From the NCBI GenBank assembly GCA_017610005.1, contig JAFCCU010000001.1:1-64000 (forward strand): a stretch of DNA of 64,000 nucleotides. Direction: 5' to 3'. Position numbers and translations under genes: made by a program. The notes under the pieces were generated by a model that saw only the letters and a list, made by a program, of their open reading frames with translations, did not search any database and was not told where the DNA came from. Positions 29,301-38,312 of the stretch are shown here, piece after piece. The stretch's first letter is position 1; the number at the start of each line of letters is the position of its first letter. Source of the stretch: Candidatus Woesearchaeota archaeon (lineage in GTDB: Archaea; Nanobdellota; Nanobdellia; Woesearchaeales; B29-G15).

Positions 29301-32161
29301 GGAGAATCAGTTGTAATGTCTGCACCAACCACCTTCCCTTCGTAAACATTGCCACTAGAGTCAATAACATCACTAGGTGCATCTGATATTAAATCTGCAA
29401 TAGAAGGTTCTGTGCCATCAATTATATCTACCCTTGGATAGGCCCACTGTTGCCTAGTGGACGCATCTGTTGAATAATAAAGGTAGGAACGGTGCCTTGA
29501 TTTTACATTATTAGTACTCCAAACATAATCTCGATGAATGGTTCCAAATTTACTCCCTGCAGTATTATATCTGCCCGAATCAGTATGAACACTTCCAGTT
29601 CCTGATCCTGCAGGCCAAATGTGGCCCACTACTAAAACCCATGTGCCTGTAGGAAGTTCTGTATTTGGTGGTGATGAAGAATACCAAAAATAGGGGTTGG
29701 TATTTGTAGCACCTGTGCCTCTATCAATAACCCCTATTGCCTCTTCTGCAGAATTAAAACCCTTAGTCCCCAAATAAAACCTACCTGTGCTTCCTTGAAC
29801 ATCCCGTTTCACCCAAGTTGAAAATCTATAAGTTTTAGTATTATCAATATTAAATATGGCTCCATTCCATCCACCATCGGCGCCACTTACTGCAGTTGGT
29901 CTTGCTTCCCATATAACTGTTTCTTCCCCAAAAGGATCATTGCTAAGTATTCTGTAATTTTCAGTTTCATCTCCATTTCTTGTGAATCCTATGGCGCTCC
30001 CTGTACTAACTGTCCAGGTACTTGGGTCTATTACATTGTTATCTAAGCGCTCATTTAAGTGCCACACTCCTTCATAATCGCCATCATAAGTCCCCACTTC
30101 ATTTTGGACATCAGGCGCACTTGGATTATTATAATATAAAAAGATAAAATCTTCTCCACTATTTTCAATAATTGGGACATTTACCCAAATATAACTTTCT
30201 CCTAAAGGGTCCCAACTTTCAATGTGGTAATTTAGCACAGTGTTTCCATAATTATCAATAAATCTTAAATCACTGCCATCTGATTTACATTTAGAATAAT
30301 CTATTTTCCCAGAATCAAGCTTAACCAAAAGGGGAAATTCTGCAAGATTAGTCTGATCCCAATTCGAGAATGTAAGATTTATTCTATCTGACCAAGAAGT
30401 ATCCCACCAGGTAACTGGATCATAAACCAAAAAGTGAATTTCATTCCATCTTACATATTGGCTAATATTCTCTCCAATATCTGAACTTAAGTTAAGTTCA
30501 ACATTAGTGTTTTCAGAGATATTTAGAAAATCCCATGTCAAAAAATCATAGTTCCAAATATATACTTCAATACTTCTGCCAGCGCCAGTTCCTTGCCAAT
30601 CAAATCGCAGTGCACCAATTTCATTAGCATCTTCAGTTATATTAAAAATGAAATGATCATATACATGATTTGTTAAATTTATTATGTCAATGTAATTCCC
30701 ATCACTTATAGTGATGTTAGTTGTATCAGTAACAAGGGTTTCTCCAGCAGGATGTAATACACTTGGTAATGCACCAATATTTCTAAACATCTTCTGTCCA
30801 GGATTATTAAAATCATATTCTCTTGACAGGTAAAATTCAACATCTGAATCAATTTCAAGAGAAGTATTCACCTTTATTGAAAGCTCAGGATTTGAAGAAA
30901 CAGAAACTGCATTATTTTCTGGAATTGGCTCATTTAAATCTGCATTTCCAAATATTGAATTGCCACATTTACAACAAATTTGATTGTCAAAGTAACCGCA
31001 CTCTCCTACATGAGAGTTTGTAAAATCATAAATAGATGCGACACATTCTTCATCTGCATTACAATGATCTTTTATTGAACATGAACAATTCCAAGCACAT
31101 ATAGAGATAGGATAGTTAGTTAATTCAGGGGCTTCAACATGGGTATTGTCGAGTTGATAAGCTTTTAAAATGGCCCCTTCACGCTCACTACATCCTTCCT
31201 CATCAAATCTAGCCATTTGGATATCTTCACAACAATAATTTAATCCAAAATATCCACATTGGCCAATATGGGTATCATTTTCTTGAGGCACAGAAAATAC
31301 ACAAGTTTCAGCTTCAGAGCATGTTTCTTTAATTGTGCAAAACTTTGGTAAACTTGTAGTATTAAACTTCCACTCATCAGAGGTTGTTGAAACTCCCCCA
31401 CTGCCATTTACTTCTACATGCCAAGAATAAGTATCATTTCTTGATAATCCAATTAATGGAAAACTTGCATTTGTGCCATTTGGAATATTATACCTTTTCC
31501 ACATCAAAGTTGATCCATTATAAAAAGTGATATTTAATTCTCCTCCGAGTGAATCAGTTAAATTAACATTTAAACCCACCTCTTCAGGATGACCAGCAGA
31601 TTCATCTTCCGGAGAAATTAGTGTAACCCCTGGTGGACTTAAACATTCACAACATAAATCTTCATCATAATATCCACAAGAGCCAACATGTGCGTCAGTT
31701 GAGTCAGACATTGAAACCATACAAAATTCTTCCCCTTCACAACTTGGTTTTAAAGTGCAATTGCAAGCTTTACTGCATAATACTTCACTGTACAATGAGC
31801 CATCGGGAGCTTCAACATGAGAATCATCAATTTCAAATTGTCTTAATAATATTCCTTCATTCCCTTCACATACAAATGGACGAAGGGTGGCATCATAAAG
31901 TTCATCACAGCAAACCTTAGTGGAATAATAGTCACAAGTACCAACATGGGAATCAGTTAAAGGGAATATTGAAAAAGCACAGGTGTCCGTACAAGATTCA
32001 GTTATTTGACAATCAGCAGAAAAACCAAGGGGTAAAATCAAGATAAATGCAACAAGTAGTAAACCTACTTTACACTTATCAATACATGTGATATCAATCA
32101 CCCCTTTCAGTCCTAAGGGAATTAGATATACATTTTTTATATAAACTTTTCTAAAGAGCAC
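26369..32161 (-). CDS. Giant secreted Cys-rich protein with DUF2341-like and several LamG-like modules
   Basis: Signal peptide; repeated H[VI]GxCGY[YF]xxxxCC motifs; FPLLVKLDSGKIDY...; LTLETWIKTD and ITVEAWIKSA LamG-like domains. Confidence 0.8.
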   Translation of the reverse strand: MLFRKVYIKNVYLIPLGLKGVIDITCIDKCKVGLLLVAFILILPLGFSADCQITESCTDTCAFSIFPLTDSHVGTCDYYSTKVCCDELYDATLRPFVCEGNEGILLRQFEIDDSHVEAPDGSLYSEVLCSKACNCTLKPSCEGEEFCMVSMSDSTDAHVGSCGYYDEDLCCECLSPPGVTLISPEDESAGHPEEVGLNVNLTDSLGGELNITFYNGSTLMWKRYNIPNGTNASFPLIGLSRNDTYSWHVEVNGSGGVSTTSDEWKFNTTSLPKFCTIKETCSEAETCVFSVPQENDTHIGQCGYFGLNYCCEDIQMARFDEEGCSEREGAILKAYQLDNTHVEAPELTNYPISICAWNCSCSIKDHCNADEECVASIYDFTNSHVGECGYFDNQICCKCGNSIFGNADLNEPIPENNAVSVSSNPELSIKVNTSLEIDSDVEFYLSREYDFNNPGQKMFRNIGALPSVLHPAGETLVTDTTNITISDGNYIDIINLTNHVYDHFIFNITEDANEIGALRFDWQGTGAGRSIEVYIWNYDFLTWDFLNISENTNVELNLSSDIGENISQYVRWNEIHFLVYDPVTWWDTSWSDRINLTFSNWDQTNLAEFPLLVKLDSGKIDYSKCKSDGSDLRFIDNYGNTVLNYHIESWDPLGESYIWVNVPIIENSGEDFIFLYYNNPSAPDVQNEVGTYDGDYEGVWHLNERLDNNVIDPSTWTVSTGSAIGFTRNGDETENYRILSNDPFGEETVIWEARPTAVSGADGGWNGAIFNIDNTKTYRFSTWVKRDVQGSTGRFYLGTKGFNSAEEAIGVIDRGTGATNTNPYFWYSSSPPNTELPTGTWVLVVGHIWPAGSGTGSVHTDSGRYNTAGSKFGTIHRDYVWSTNNVKSRHRSYLYYSTDASTRQQWAYPRVDIIDGTEPSIADLISDAPSDVIDSSGNVYEGKVVGADITTDSPLGNALAFDGVDDYVELPSVNPTTAITVEAWIKSAVGTGYGGVWQLVSKYSSYILGTSGTGTNNVCFLIHNGDSWQYGSCYDIPNPENWHHFVGTYDSIAQEKKLYVDGKLRETTYPSGTIAADTGPIDLGQRECCPGSVFGGIIDEVRISDTARSAEWVNASYLSQADIFLDYGVSEAGSCGNDFLVCPIGQRCNVNQCELCPSDACDAETCGPLEWGDFNELGYCELSCLGPDQSQDSCTTCNTRNWATNNECCDPGEDFCNNGADSCVLGVYSIDHCLDGKQNCDEIQIDIGGNDCPQLNGGACTLNEGCVSEHCSNGICCASGDCCAIDTDCPIGTSCNVTSQCESCPADTCSIGDCTEEQWGDFNELSNCEITCHNPDEHQSACETCNTSIWSTVSSECCGDLVNDDFCNLGADSCINGFYFTNHCTDNQKNCDEEWFDCGGADCPACNYPPLPPEPLLVQNNTIVDTSIATLNFTLTDPEGDNIIEYTIIIDDDPDFTDPLIVEEVVTQTIPSGTEIEYASPILAPNTVYYWSVSASDGGTFYGDPVDSTWTFETPAAFKVATNYVSLKVIKKGIDTDVENGTRASALFTDLTGNTEYSWYARGVDIFSNIGLSSNFTFTTSALPYVTHALLDGNVDIEGTHDLNLEFGGNDSAYGDLTKVVDWRVNSNSIALLNLAFQINHTPSNITRDYSSNLHHANVFNVKWTRFGLLGGAYIFDGSSNLILPNNSLFDISKTLTLETWIKTDTIPTSAEQGYLIGHTNFDTDWYGYALAISPTTGRVYLGTYNGSGTGTQAISTTNIADGEWHHIIGTHDRGTSKIYVDGILENTIVGADMPEYTISIPLKIAACSHSPGNFTGMLDEVKIYNRVIPPNEVYKLYNNTINSKEDLVLNLNFKDNLNSLEVGAIPDYSSFENNGTLGVIETAPIWVPDGQIGASYHFDGENDFITVADEDSLDLEEFTLVIWAKGDSS

Positions 32162-34057
32162 TTAATGCTCTTCAAAGTATTCAAGAGATATTAAATCTAA
32201 TCCGGGCGTATCTATACCAGTTGAATTAAATTTCATTTGGTAATAAAATGAGTCTCCGCCCCAATCAAAGTGTTTAAGGTAAATATTATTTTGGCCTGCT
32301 AGTAATTTATTCCAACCAGCAGTAGTACTTGAATTAATCCAATTAGTTTGATCTTGAGAAAATCTCACAAACACATTTGTACCTATTGGAAGTCTTGGGA
32401 TTGTAGCATTAAATGCAGTGACGTTAAGTGCTAATCTCCCATCAAGAAGATTTGTGGATGTTAAATTTCCATATTTCTCATACCCATTTAATGTTTGATT
32501 TTTCGTTAAATTCACAAATCCGTTTGCAATAGTAATATTACTTATTGAATCTATTTTTGAAGAATCATCAAAAGTATCATTAAGACTTACGGGATCACCA
32601 AGCCAGATCTCAAGTTCCCCACATTCTCCTCCAACGCAAGTTACATTAACCTTTAAAATGCCCAATATGCCATAATACCAGGTCACTTCGAAAACTCCCC
32701 AGTTTACAAACCATGTTGTGATTCTTTTATCCTCTAGGTTGTTATCATCTATGCAATTTGCAGTTAGTGTCCATGAATCAGAATCATTAATTATAAGATT
32801 ATCATTGTCATATATCCAGTAGTCTCCACCATCAAATGGCGCATCAGCAGTTTCAAAAAAAGTAAATTCATCAAAATCATTTTCCATAATAAATCCAACT
32901 TTATCAATGTGACCTTGACCATCAGTATGCACACATTTTGCTCTCACTCGAGTAACATTTTTATGCCATAATGCCCTAGTACATGCTTCCCATGTATTAT
33001 TTATTTCACACTGTGTTGATGTTAATGAAGGAACTCCTGTTGGAGAACTTCCAGTAGTACCATTGCCTGAAAACCCTCCTGTTTCAACATAATGCCTTGC
33101 GTCTAACTTAAAACCATAAAATTTTTCATCAGGATCGTGGCTAGTGATATGTTTTAACTCATATAATGTCCTATTAATCCCAAATGGTGCACATCTTCCA
33201 GTAGAATAAAAGCAAAAATCAATGTATGTTCTATTTAATTCTTTAGTAAATCCCAATAAATTCGGATTAACTGCAGACTCAATACCACAACAAGTTGAAG
33301 CATTTAAATTGTCATAAAGCCTCATTAAAAATGAAGGCCCATAGGGCTGGGCAACATAATCTGAGTCATTAATAAACCTGTATAAAGATTTCCAGTCAAG
33401 TTCATAATCCACTTCATAATCCGCAAAATGAATAGGTATTTTTATGCCTTCATAAATAGACCATAGTGGATCATATAACCCTTCGATGGGGATTATAACT
33501 TCTGAAGAATGGTTTACATCCCAATTTGCCGCGCCTGCAACTATTGAATAATCTATCGAGATATTAACTCCAATGTATTCAGCCCCAGTATCATTATTTT
33601 GGAAAAGTCCAACTTCTGCACTCTCTCTGAAAAATTTAGCTTCAATACTTAAGCCATCATAAATTGCTTCTTCGAACATATTTAGTGCTTCAAAGAGTGA
33701 ATTGTTTTCCATCATTGGGAATCCAATATCTTCATCAATTTTCCTGTTAACAGTAGTATTTCCTGTAAGCATTACAGTTTGAAATTTTGCATCTAATGCT
33801 TCTTTATCTGCAAATGCCCGGTCACCATCAACATATAATGCTAAAGCACTAAGCGCCCTGTATGAAGATACGACAACCATTCTATCTAAAAATGCATCAT
33901 TAATATTTCTAATAAGATTATCAGCCACTTCAACCCTAGTATTTTCAACAATTAATCTTTCTTGTGCAATTTCTTCTGTTTGGGGTTGGAAAGCAACAAG
34001 CAGTATTCCAACTATAATTAATGACATGATAGTATAAAACACCCCTTTCTTATTCAT
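32162..34057 (-). CDS. Secreted/membrane-anchored protein with pilin-like N-terminus
   Basis: MNKKGVFYTIMSLIIVGILLVAF N-terminal helix followed by a beta-rich ectodomain. Confidence 0.6.
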   Translation of the reverse strand: MNKKGVFYTIMSLIIVGILLVAFQPQTEEIAQERLIVENTRVEVADNLIRNINDAFLDRMVVVSSYRALSALALYVDGDRAFADKEALDAKFQTVMLTGNTTVNRKIDEDIGFPMMENNSLFEALNMFEEAIYDGLSIEAKFFRESAEVGLFQNNDTGAEYIGVNISIDYSIVAGAANWDVNHSSEVIIPIEGLYDPLWSIYEGIKIPIHFADYEVDYELDWKSLYRFINDSDYVAQPYGPSFLMRLYDNLNASTCCGIESAVNPNLLGFTKELNRTYIDFCFYSTGRCAPFGINRTLYELKHITSHDPDEKFYGFKLDARHYVETGGFSGNGTTGSSPTGVPSLTSTQCEINNTWEACTRALWHKNVTRVRAKCVHTDGQGHIDKVGFIMENDFDEFTFFETADAPFDGGDYWIYDNDNLIINDSDSWTLTANCIDDNNLEDKRITTWFVNWGVFEVTWYYGILGILKVNVTCVGGECGELEIWLGDPVSLNDTFDDSSKIDSISNITIANGFVNLTKNQTLNGYEKYGNLTSTNLLDGRLALNVTAFNATIPRLPIGTNVFVRFSQDQTNWINSSTTAGWNKLLAGQNNIYLKHFDWGGDSFYYQMKFNSTGIDTPGLDLISLEYFEEH

Positions 34058-34575
34058 TGCCAGATCCTCACTTCAATAAGATATGGGCCCCAAAGTGCTG
34101 TTGAATTATATACACCTACTGCTGGAGTTTTTGATGTAAGCAAGATTTTTGTTACTTTGTTTTCCATAAATCTTGGGCGTTCAAAAATAGGATCTCCATC
34201 AATATAAAATCCTACGCCATATTCTTGTTGGATTAGATTTTTAGTTAACTCTTCAAGTAACAATCTCTGATGATCAGTAAAGTTTGTGCCCAAATCTCCT
34301 GTTATATTTGCTTTAAATTCAAATTCTCCAATTTGTTCTAAAATAGTATTTTTTGGATTTGTAATAATCTTTCCTGCTATTAATAGTTTAAGATGTTCAT
34401 TATGAAGATCCTCAATTCTATCGGTGGAGAATGTCGCGAGTTGCCCAGAAGCATATGCTCTTGTTTGATCAGCAGAGGGTGTAAAAGAATATAATGTGGA
34501 GATAATCATCATGCCAACTATTATGACCCCGATTGCAAGAAAAGCATCAAGCGTAAAAAAATATCCTTTTTTCAT
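34054..34575 (-). CDS. Type IV pilin-like (class III signal peptide-like) protein
   Basis: MKKGYFFTLDAFLAIGVIIVGMMIISTLY: K-K-G then hydrophobic helix. Confidence 0.55.
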   Translation of the reverse strand: MKKGYFFTLDAFLAIGVIIVGMMIISTLYSFTPSADQTRAYASGQLATFSTDRIEDLHNEHLKLLIAGKIITNPKNTILEQIGEFEFKANITGDLGTNFTDHQRLLLEELTKNLIQQEYGVGFYIDGDPIFERPRFMENKVTKILLTSKTPAVGVYNSTALWGPYLIEVRIWQ

Positions 34576-34751
34576 GTGTTAAAATTTCCCCACTGTTTGT
34601 AGGATTTCTAACATAAAAAATGCCTCTTTTTAATTGTTCGAATTTTTATGTCACCCTTTTTTTAGTTTTATAAAATTGCTAGGTATATAATATTTTCGAG
34701 TGATTGTTTGCAACCAAAAGTTATAAATGGCAGAGCTTACCCAGAAGGCAT

Positions 34752-35675
34752 ATGCTCGTTGAAAAACCTAAATGGAAAGCTAGATTCACACAAATCCTAG
34801 GGGAAAAAGACTACAAAGAGTTTATGAAGTGCAACAATGAGTGGCTTAGGAGGAGCATCCGAATAAATACATTAAAAATAACTTCTGAAGAACTTAAAAA
34901 AAGACTTCCTGAGTGGAAATTTACAAAAGTTCCATGGTGTGAAATTGGATTTTTTATGGAACATAAGAAAGGGGAACGCTTAGATATTGGGAATACTACA
35001 GAATTTCAATTAGGTTATTATTATGGCCAAGAAGCCGCTTCTATGATCCCCCCATTGGTCTTAAACCCAAAACAAAATGATATAGTGCTTGATATGTGCG
35101 CAGCTCCTGGCAGTAAAACAACTCAAATGGCTGCAATGATGGAAAATAAGGGAGTGTTAGTTGCAAATGATGTTAAAGGTTCGAGACTTGCATCCCTAGG
35201 GATTAATTTACAAAGAATGGGGATAACAAATACTATTGTAACATTGATGCAAGGGCATTGGTTTAGACAGCCAAGATTTAATAAAATTTTACTTGATGCG
35301 CCATGCTCAGGAACAGGGAACGTTAGAAAATCTCCCAAGATTATGTTAATCTGGAATCCAAATGGAATAAAAAGATTAGCAGGTCAACAAAAGAGTCTGA
35401 TTAATGCTGCATTTAATTCTTTGAAAAAAGGAGGAATTTTGGTTTATTCTACTTGTTCAATAGAACCAGATGAAAATGAAGGAGTAATTGATTTTTTATT
35501 AGGCAAACATGAAACTGCAAAATTAATGGAAATTAAATTAAATCTAAAGCGAGCAGACCCAATATTAGAATTTGAAGGGAAAAAGTATAATTCTGAAGTA
35601 AAAAAATGCTTAAGAATTTGGCCTCAGACTAATAATACTGGTGGCTTTTTTGTGACAAAAATTAAGAAAGTTTAG
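34752..35675 (+). CDS. NOL1/NOP2/Sun-type RNA m5C methyltransferase
   Basis: DMCAAPGSKTTQMA, LLDAPCSGTGNVRK, VYSTCSIEPDENE; ATG at 34752 is the likely start. Confidence 0.9.
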   Translation: MLVEKPKWKARFTQILGEKDYKEFMKCNNEWLRRSIRINTLKITSEELKKRLPEWKFTKVPWCEIGFFMEHKKGERLDIGNTTEFQLGYYYGQEAASMIPPLVLNPKQNDIVLDMCAAPGSKTTQMAAMMENKGVLVANDVKGSRLASLGINLQRMGITNTIVTLMQGHWFRQPRFNKILLDAPCSGTGNVRKSPKIMLIWNPNGIKRLAGQQKSLINAAFNSLKKGGILVYSTCSIEPDENEGVIDFLLGKHETAKLMEIKLNLKRADPILEFEGKKYNSEVKKCLRIWPQTNNTGGFFVTKIKKV

Positions 35676-36273
35676 CTTTAATAAAGCTAGTTAATTGAGT
35701 TTTAACATCGTCATCTGATTCGATGATTGTGTGCGGTCTTGTGATATGTTGCCACTTCTTTTTCATTTGAAGATACATTTTCCATCTACTTTCTTTGTCT
35801 CCAATCATTCTATGTTCTTCATGAGGATTATTAAAAATTTTCTTTTTAACTTCTTGCTCTGGGCAAACAATTTCAATTACATGCATTTTAATTCCATAAG
35901 AATGGGAAAATTCGTAAAAAAGCTTTCTTGATTCAGCTAGATCAAAGCACGTATCAAGAATTATTGTGTTAAATTGATCAAAATCTTTAATCAGTTTGTC
36001 TATTTTCGCTTGATGGATCCCTAGTCTTATTTGAGTTTGCTCAGGCAATGATAAGCCTACAAATTCAATACCTTGACTCTCGATGAATTGTTTGGCAAAT
36101 AAGTCAGAATCAAAGTAATTTGTATTCTCTAACATATTATGGAGCATTCGTGCGGCATAGCTTTTGCCTACACCACTTAACCCACCGACTATAATTAGGG
36201 TTTTCATAACTTCTTGCAATAAGTCATCACTTAAAAAGATTGTGTTATTTTTTAAACTTTTGAGTGACAACAC
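35662..36273 (-). CDS. P-loop kinase-like ATPase
   Basis: IIVGGLSGVGKSYAARML Walker A; likely start at internal MKTLIIVGG. Confidence 0.7.
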   Translation of the reverse strand: MLSLKSLKNNTIFLSDDLLQEVMKTLIIVGGLSGVGKSYAARMLHNMLENTNYFDSDLFAKQFIESQGIEFVGLSLPEQTQIRLGIHQAKIDKLIKDFDQFNTIILDTCFDLAESRKLFYEFSHSYGIKMHVIEIVCPEQEVKKKIFNNPHEEHRMIGDKESRWKMYLQMKKKWQHITRPHTIIESDDDVKTQLTSFIKAKLS

Positions 36274-37223
36274 TAAAATAAGCTTAATCTTAATATAAAA
36301 TATGCAAAGTAACTAAGAATTAGGATTATAGCTTCGTATTTATTAAGGTATTTACCTTTCCAAAATAATAATAGCCCAAGGAAACTTATCCCAAACCAAA
36401 AAGGAATATCAAAATAAAATAAAGGTGAACTAACAGAATAACCGGAAATCATTGCGCCAAGGCCAATTGCAAGCATTGGATTTGTGATATTGCTCCCAAC
36501 AAGGGTGCCAAGAGACATTCTAGAGGATTTACTAAATAAAGCAGTAATGGCAGTTGTTAGTTCAGGGAGAGCAGTTGCAACACCAATAATTAGTGTACCA
36601 ATTAAAGAACCGGAAATATTGTAAGTTTCAGAAAACCAAACAGCTTGTTTTAGGATATAATTAGCACAAAAGATCAATAAAGTAAACCCCATAGCAATAA
36701 AGAATATCTCACTTGAAAGTTTTCCTGTTTTAATTTTTTCTTGGGCATTTTCACTACGGCTTAAAAAAATAATATACCCTATGTAAAGTAGTGTTAAAAT
36801 AATCCCTTCATACCTGTTAATCCCCCCTAATGAAAATACCCATAATAATACAATTCCAGCAAGCATAAACATATAATCTTTTTTTAAAAATTTTGAATCA
36901 CAAATAAGCTTTCCAAACAGGCCAACAATCCCAGTTATAAGAGTGATTTGGATAATATTTGATCCAATGTTTGTGCCTAGGGCAATTTCACTTAAAACAT
37001 CCATTTGTAAGGGATATTTTAAGATAGTGATACTTGCAATAATATGCTCCGTTATTTCTGGAAGAGAGGTTAAAACAGAAAGTAATGTTAAACCTATAAA
37101 AAATTCACTTATCCCAAGTCTTTTTGCAAGCTTTTTTGCAGCATGCACAACAAATTCGGCTCCCAAGATTAGGCCGAATAATGCACAAATTCCCAAGAGT
37201 ACACTAATAAAAATTGAGACCAT
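36273..37223 (-). CDS. Calcium/sodium antiporter (CaCA family)
   Basis: Two inverted membrane repeats with LTSLPEITEH...GTNIGSN and ATALPELTTA...GSNITNP motifs. Confidence 0.88.
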   Translation of the reverse strand: MVSIFISVLLGICALFGLILGAEFVVHAAKKLAKRLGISEFFIGLTLLSVLTSLPEITEHIIASITILKYPLQMDVLSEIALGTNIGSNIIQITLITGIVGLFGKLICDSKFLKKDYMFMLAGIVLLWVFSLGGINRYEGIILTLLYIGYIIFLSRSENAQEKIKTGKLSSEIFFIAMGFTLLIFCANYILKQAVWFSETYNISGSLIGTLIIGVATALPELTTAITALFSKSSRMSLGTLVGSNITNPMLAIGLGAMISGYSVSSPLFYFDIPFWFGISFLGLLLFWKGKYLNKYEAIILILSYFAYFILRLSLF

Positions 37224-37312
37224 TTATTAAATATTCTCTTATCGTGTATTAAAAAGTTTCTATTTTGCAAAACCTTTAAAAAGGGCTAGTTAATTCTTTT
37301 TCTTACTCAAAT

Positions 37313-37386
37313 GGGGCCGTGGGGTAGCTTGGCCATCCTCACTGGTTTGGGGCCAGTTGACCCCGGTTCGAATCCGGGCGGCCCCA
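37313..37386 (+). tRNA. tRNA-Pro (anticodon UGG)
   Basis: GGGGCCG/CGGCCCC acceptor, ACTGG-TTTGGGG-CCAGT anticodon arm, CCCGGTTCGAATCCGGG T-arm; TATA-like CTTTAAAAAG upstream. Confidence 0.9.
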
Positions 37387-37659
37387 TTGAGTCAGCAGTC
37401 AGCAGTCAGCAGTCAGCAGTCAGCAGTAATATATATTAAAAACACAACCTTGGCGGGTTAAGGCAAAGCCTTACACCCTCCCCGTTTGCTACTCTGCTTT
37501 ATGAAAGCAGAGGTTTGAAACAGGGCGGCCCCATTGAGTCAGCAGTCTGGAGTCAGCAGTCAGCAGTCAGCAGTAATATATATTAAAAACACAACCTTGG
37601 CGGGTTAAGGCAAAGCCTTACACCCTCCCCGTTTGCTACTCTGCTTTATGAAAGCAGAG
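37376..37659 (+). repeat. Tandem duplication with 147-nt period, starting in the tRNA-Pro 3' end
   Basis: 37376-37512 and 37523-37659 match at constant offset 147 except within one heptamer (AGTCAGC vs AGTCTGG). Confidence 0.93.
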
Positions 37660-37703
37660 AAATCAAAAAGTATATAAGGGACAACAAAACAATTGACTTG
37701 AAA

Positions 37704-37943
37704 ATGAAACATCAGGGAACATCACGACGCTTTGGAGCCAGATATGGTCTGAAGGTAAGAAAAAAGCTAGAAAAGATAGAAATTTTAACCAAAGCAAATA
37801 AGAAGTGTCCCTACTGTGGGTATCCTGCATTAAAAAAAATAGCTATCGGAATTTTCATCTGTAAAAAGTGCAATAAAAAGTTTACTGGAAAAGCTTATAC
37901 AATTGCAAAAAAAACACCAGTAGTAGAAGTAAAAGAGGAATAG
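37704..37943 (+). CDS. rpl37ae: Ribosomal protein eL43 (L37Ae)
   Basis: TSRRFGARYGLKVRKK...CPYCGYPALKKIAIGIFICKKC; start may be 37704 or 37698. Confidence 0.93.
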   Translation: MKHQGTSRRFGARYGLKVRKKLEKIEILTKANKKCPYCGYPALKKIAIGIFICKKCNKKFTGKAYTIAKKTPVVEVKEE

Positions 37944-37944
37944 A

Positions 37945-38082
37945 ATGGTTCGATATAAATGTTTTAATTGTAACGAAGAAGTTGCTATGGATTATGTGAG
38001 AAAAAGAATCAGATGTCCTTATTGTGGTTCAAAAATCATTTACAAAGCAAGAGAACGTGTGACTCATGTTAAGGCAAGATGA
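37945..38082 (+). CDS. rpoP: DNA-directed RNA polymerase subunit P, not in ORF track
   Basis: 45 aa MVRYKCFNCNEEVAMDYVRKRIRCPYCGSKIIYKARERVTHVKAR*. Confidence 0.93.
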   Translation: MVRYKCFNCNEEVAMDYVRKRIRCPYCGSKIIYKARERVTHVKAR

Positions 38083-38312
38083 AGTATAGTTGTGTCTTAA
38101 AAATACCTAACGATAAAAAACTCTTTATGTCTCTTGAGCCAGAAATGACCAAGAGTAAAAGAGCTTCATGGAAATTAAATAAAACCAAGGCGGAAGTGCA
38201 ATTTTTTGCGGAAGATATTTCTGCAATGAGGGCATTGTTTAATTCATTAACAAAATTACTTTCAGTCTGGGAGACTGTTGAAAATGGAACTACCACAAGA
38301 CGCTCAAGATAA
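38079..38312 (+). CDS. pcc1: KEOPS complex subunit Pcc1
   Basis: 77 aa, gene order eL43-rpoP-pcc1-pfdB, SWKLNKTKAEVQFFAEDISAMRALFNSLTKLL. Confidence 0.8.
   Translation: MKYSCVLKIPNDKKLFMSLEPEMTKSKRASWKLNKTKAEVQFFAEDISAMRALFNSLTKLLSVWETVENGTTTRRSR

Noticed and set aside
30823-31023. Antisense transcript/ORF opposite the Cys-rich repeats
   Set aside because: No promoter or conserved coding signal seen; ORF arises from codon bias of the opposite strand.
20914-31920. Many plus-strand ORFs inside the two giant minus-strand genes (e.g. 21914, 27702, 28035, 31633)
   Set aside because: Antisense ORFs rich in His/Leu/Cys or Ser, no start context, contained in strong coding regions.
37500-37534. Second tRNA gene
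   Set aside because: Only the 3' acceptor-like GGGCGGCCCCA is present; there is no D-arm, anticodon arm or proper T-loop. It is a remnant carried by the duplication.
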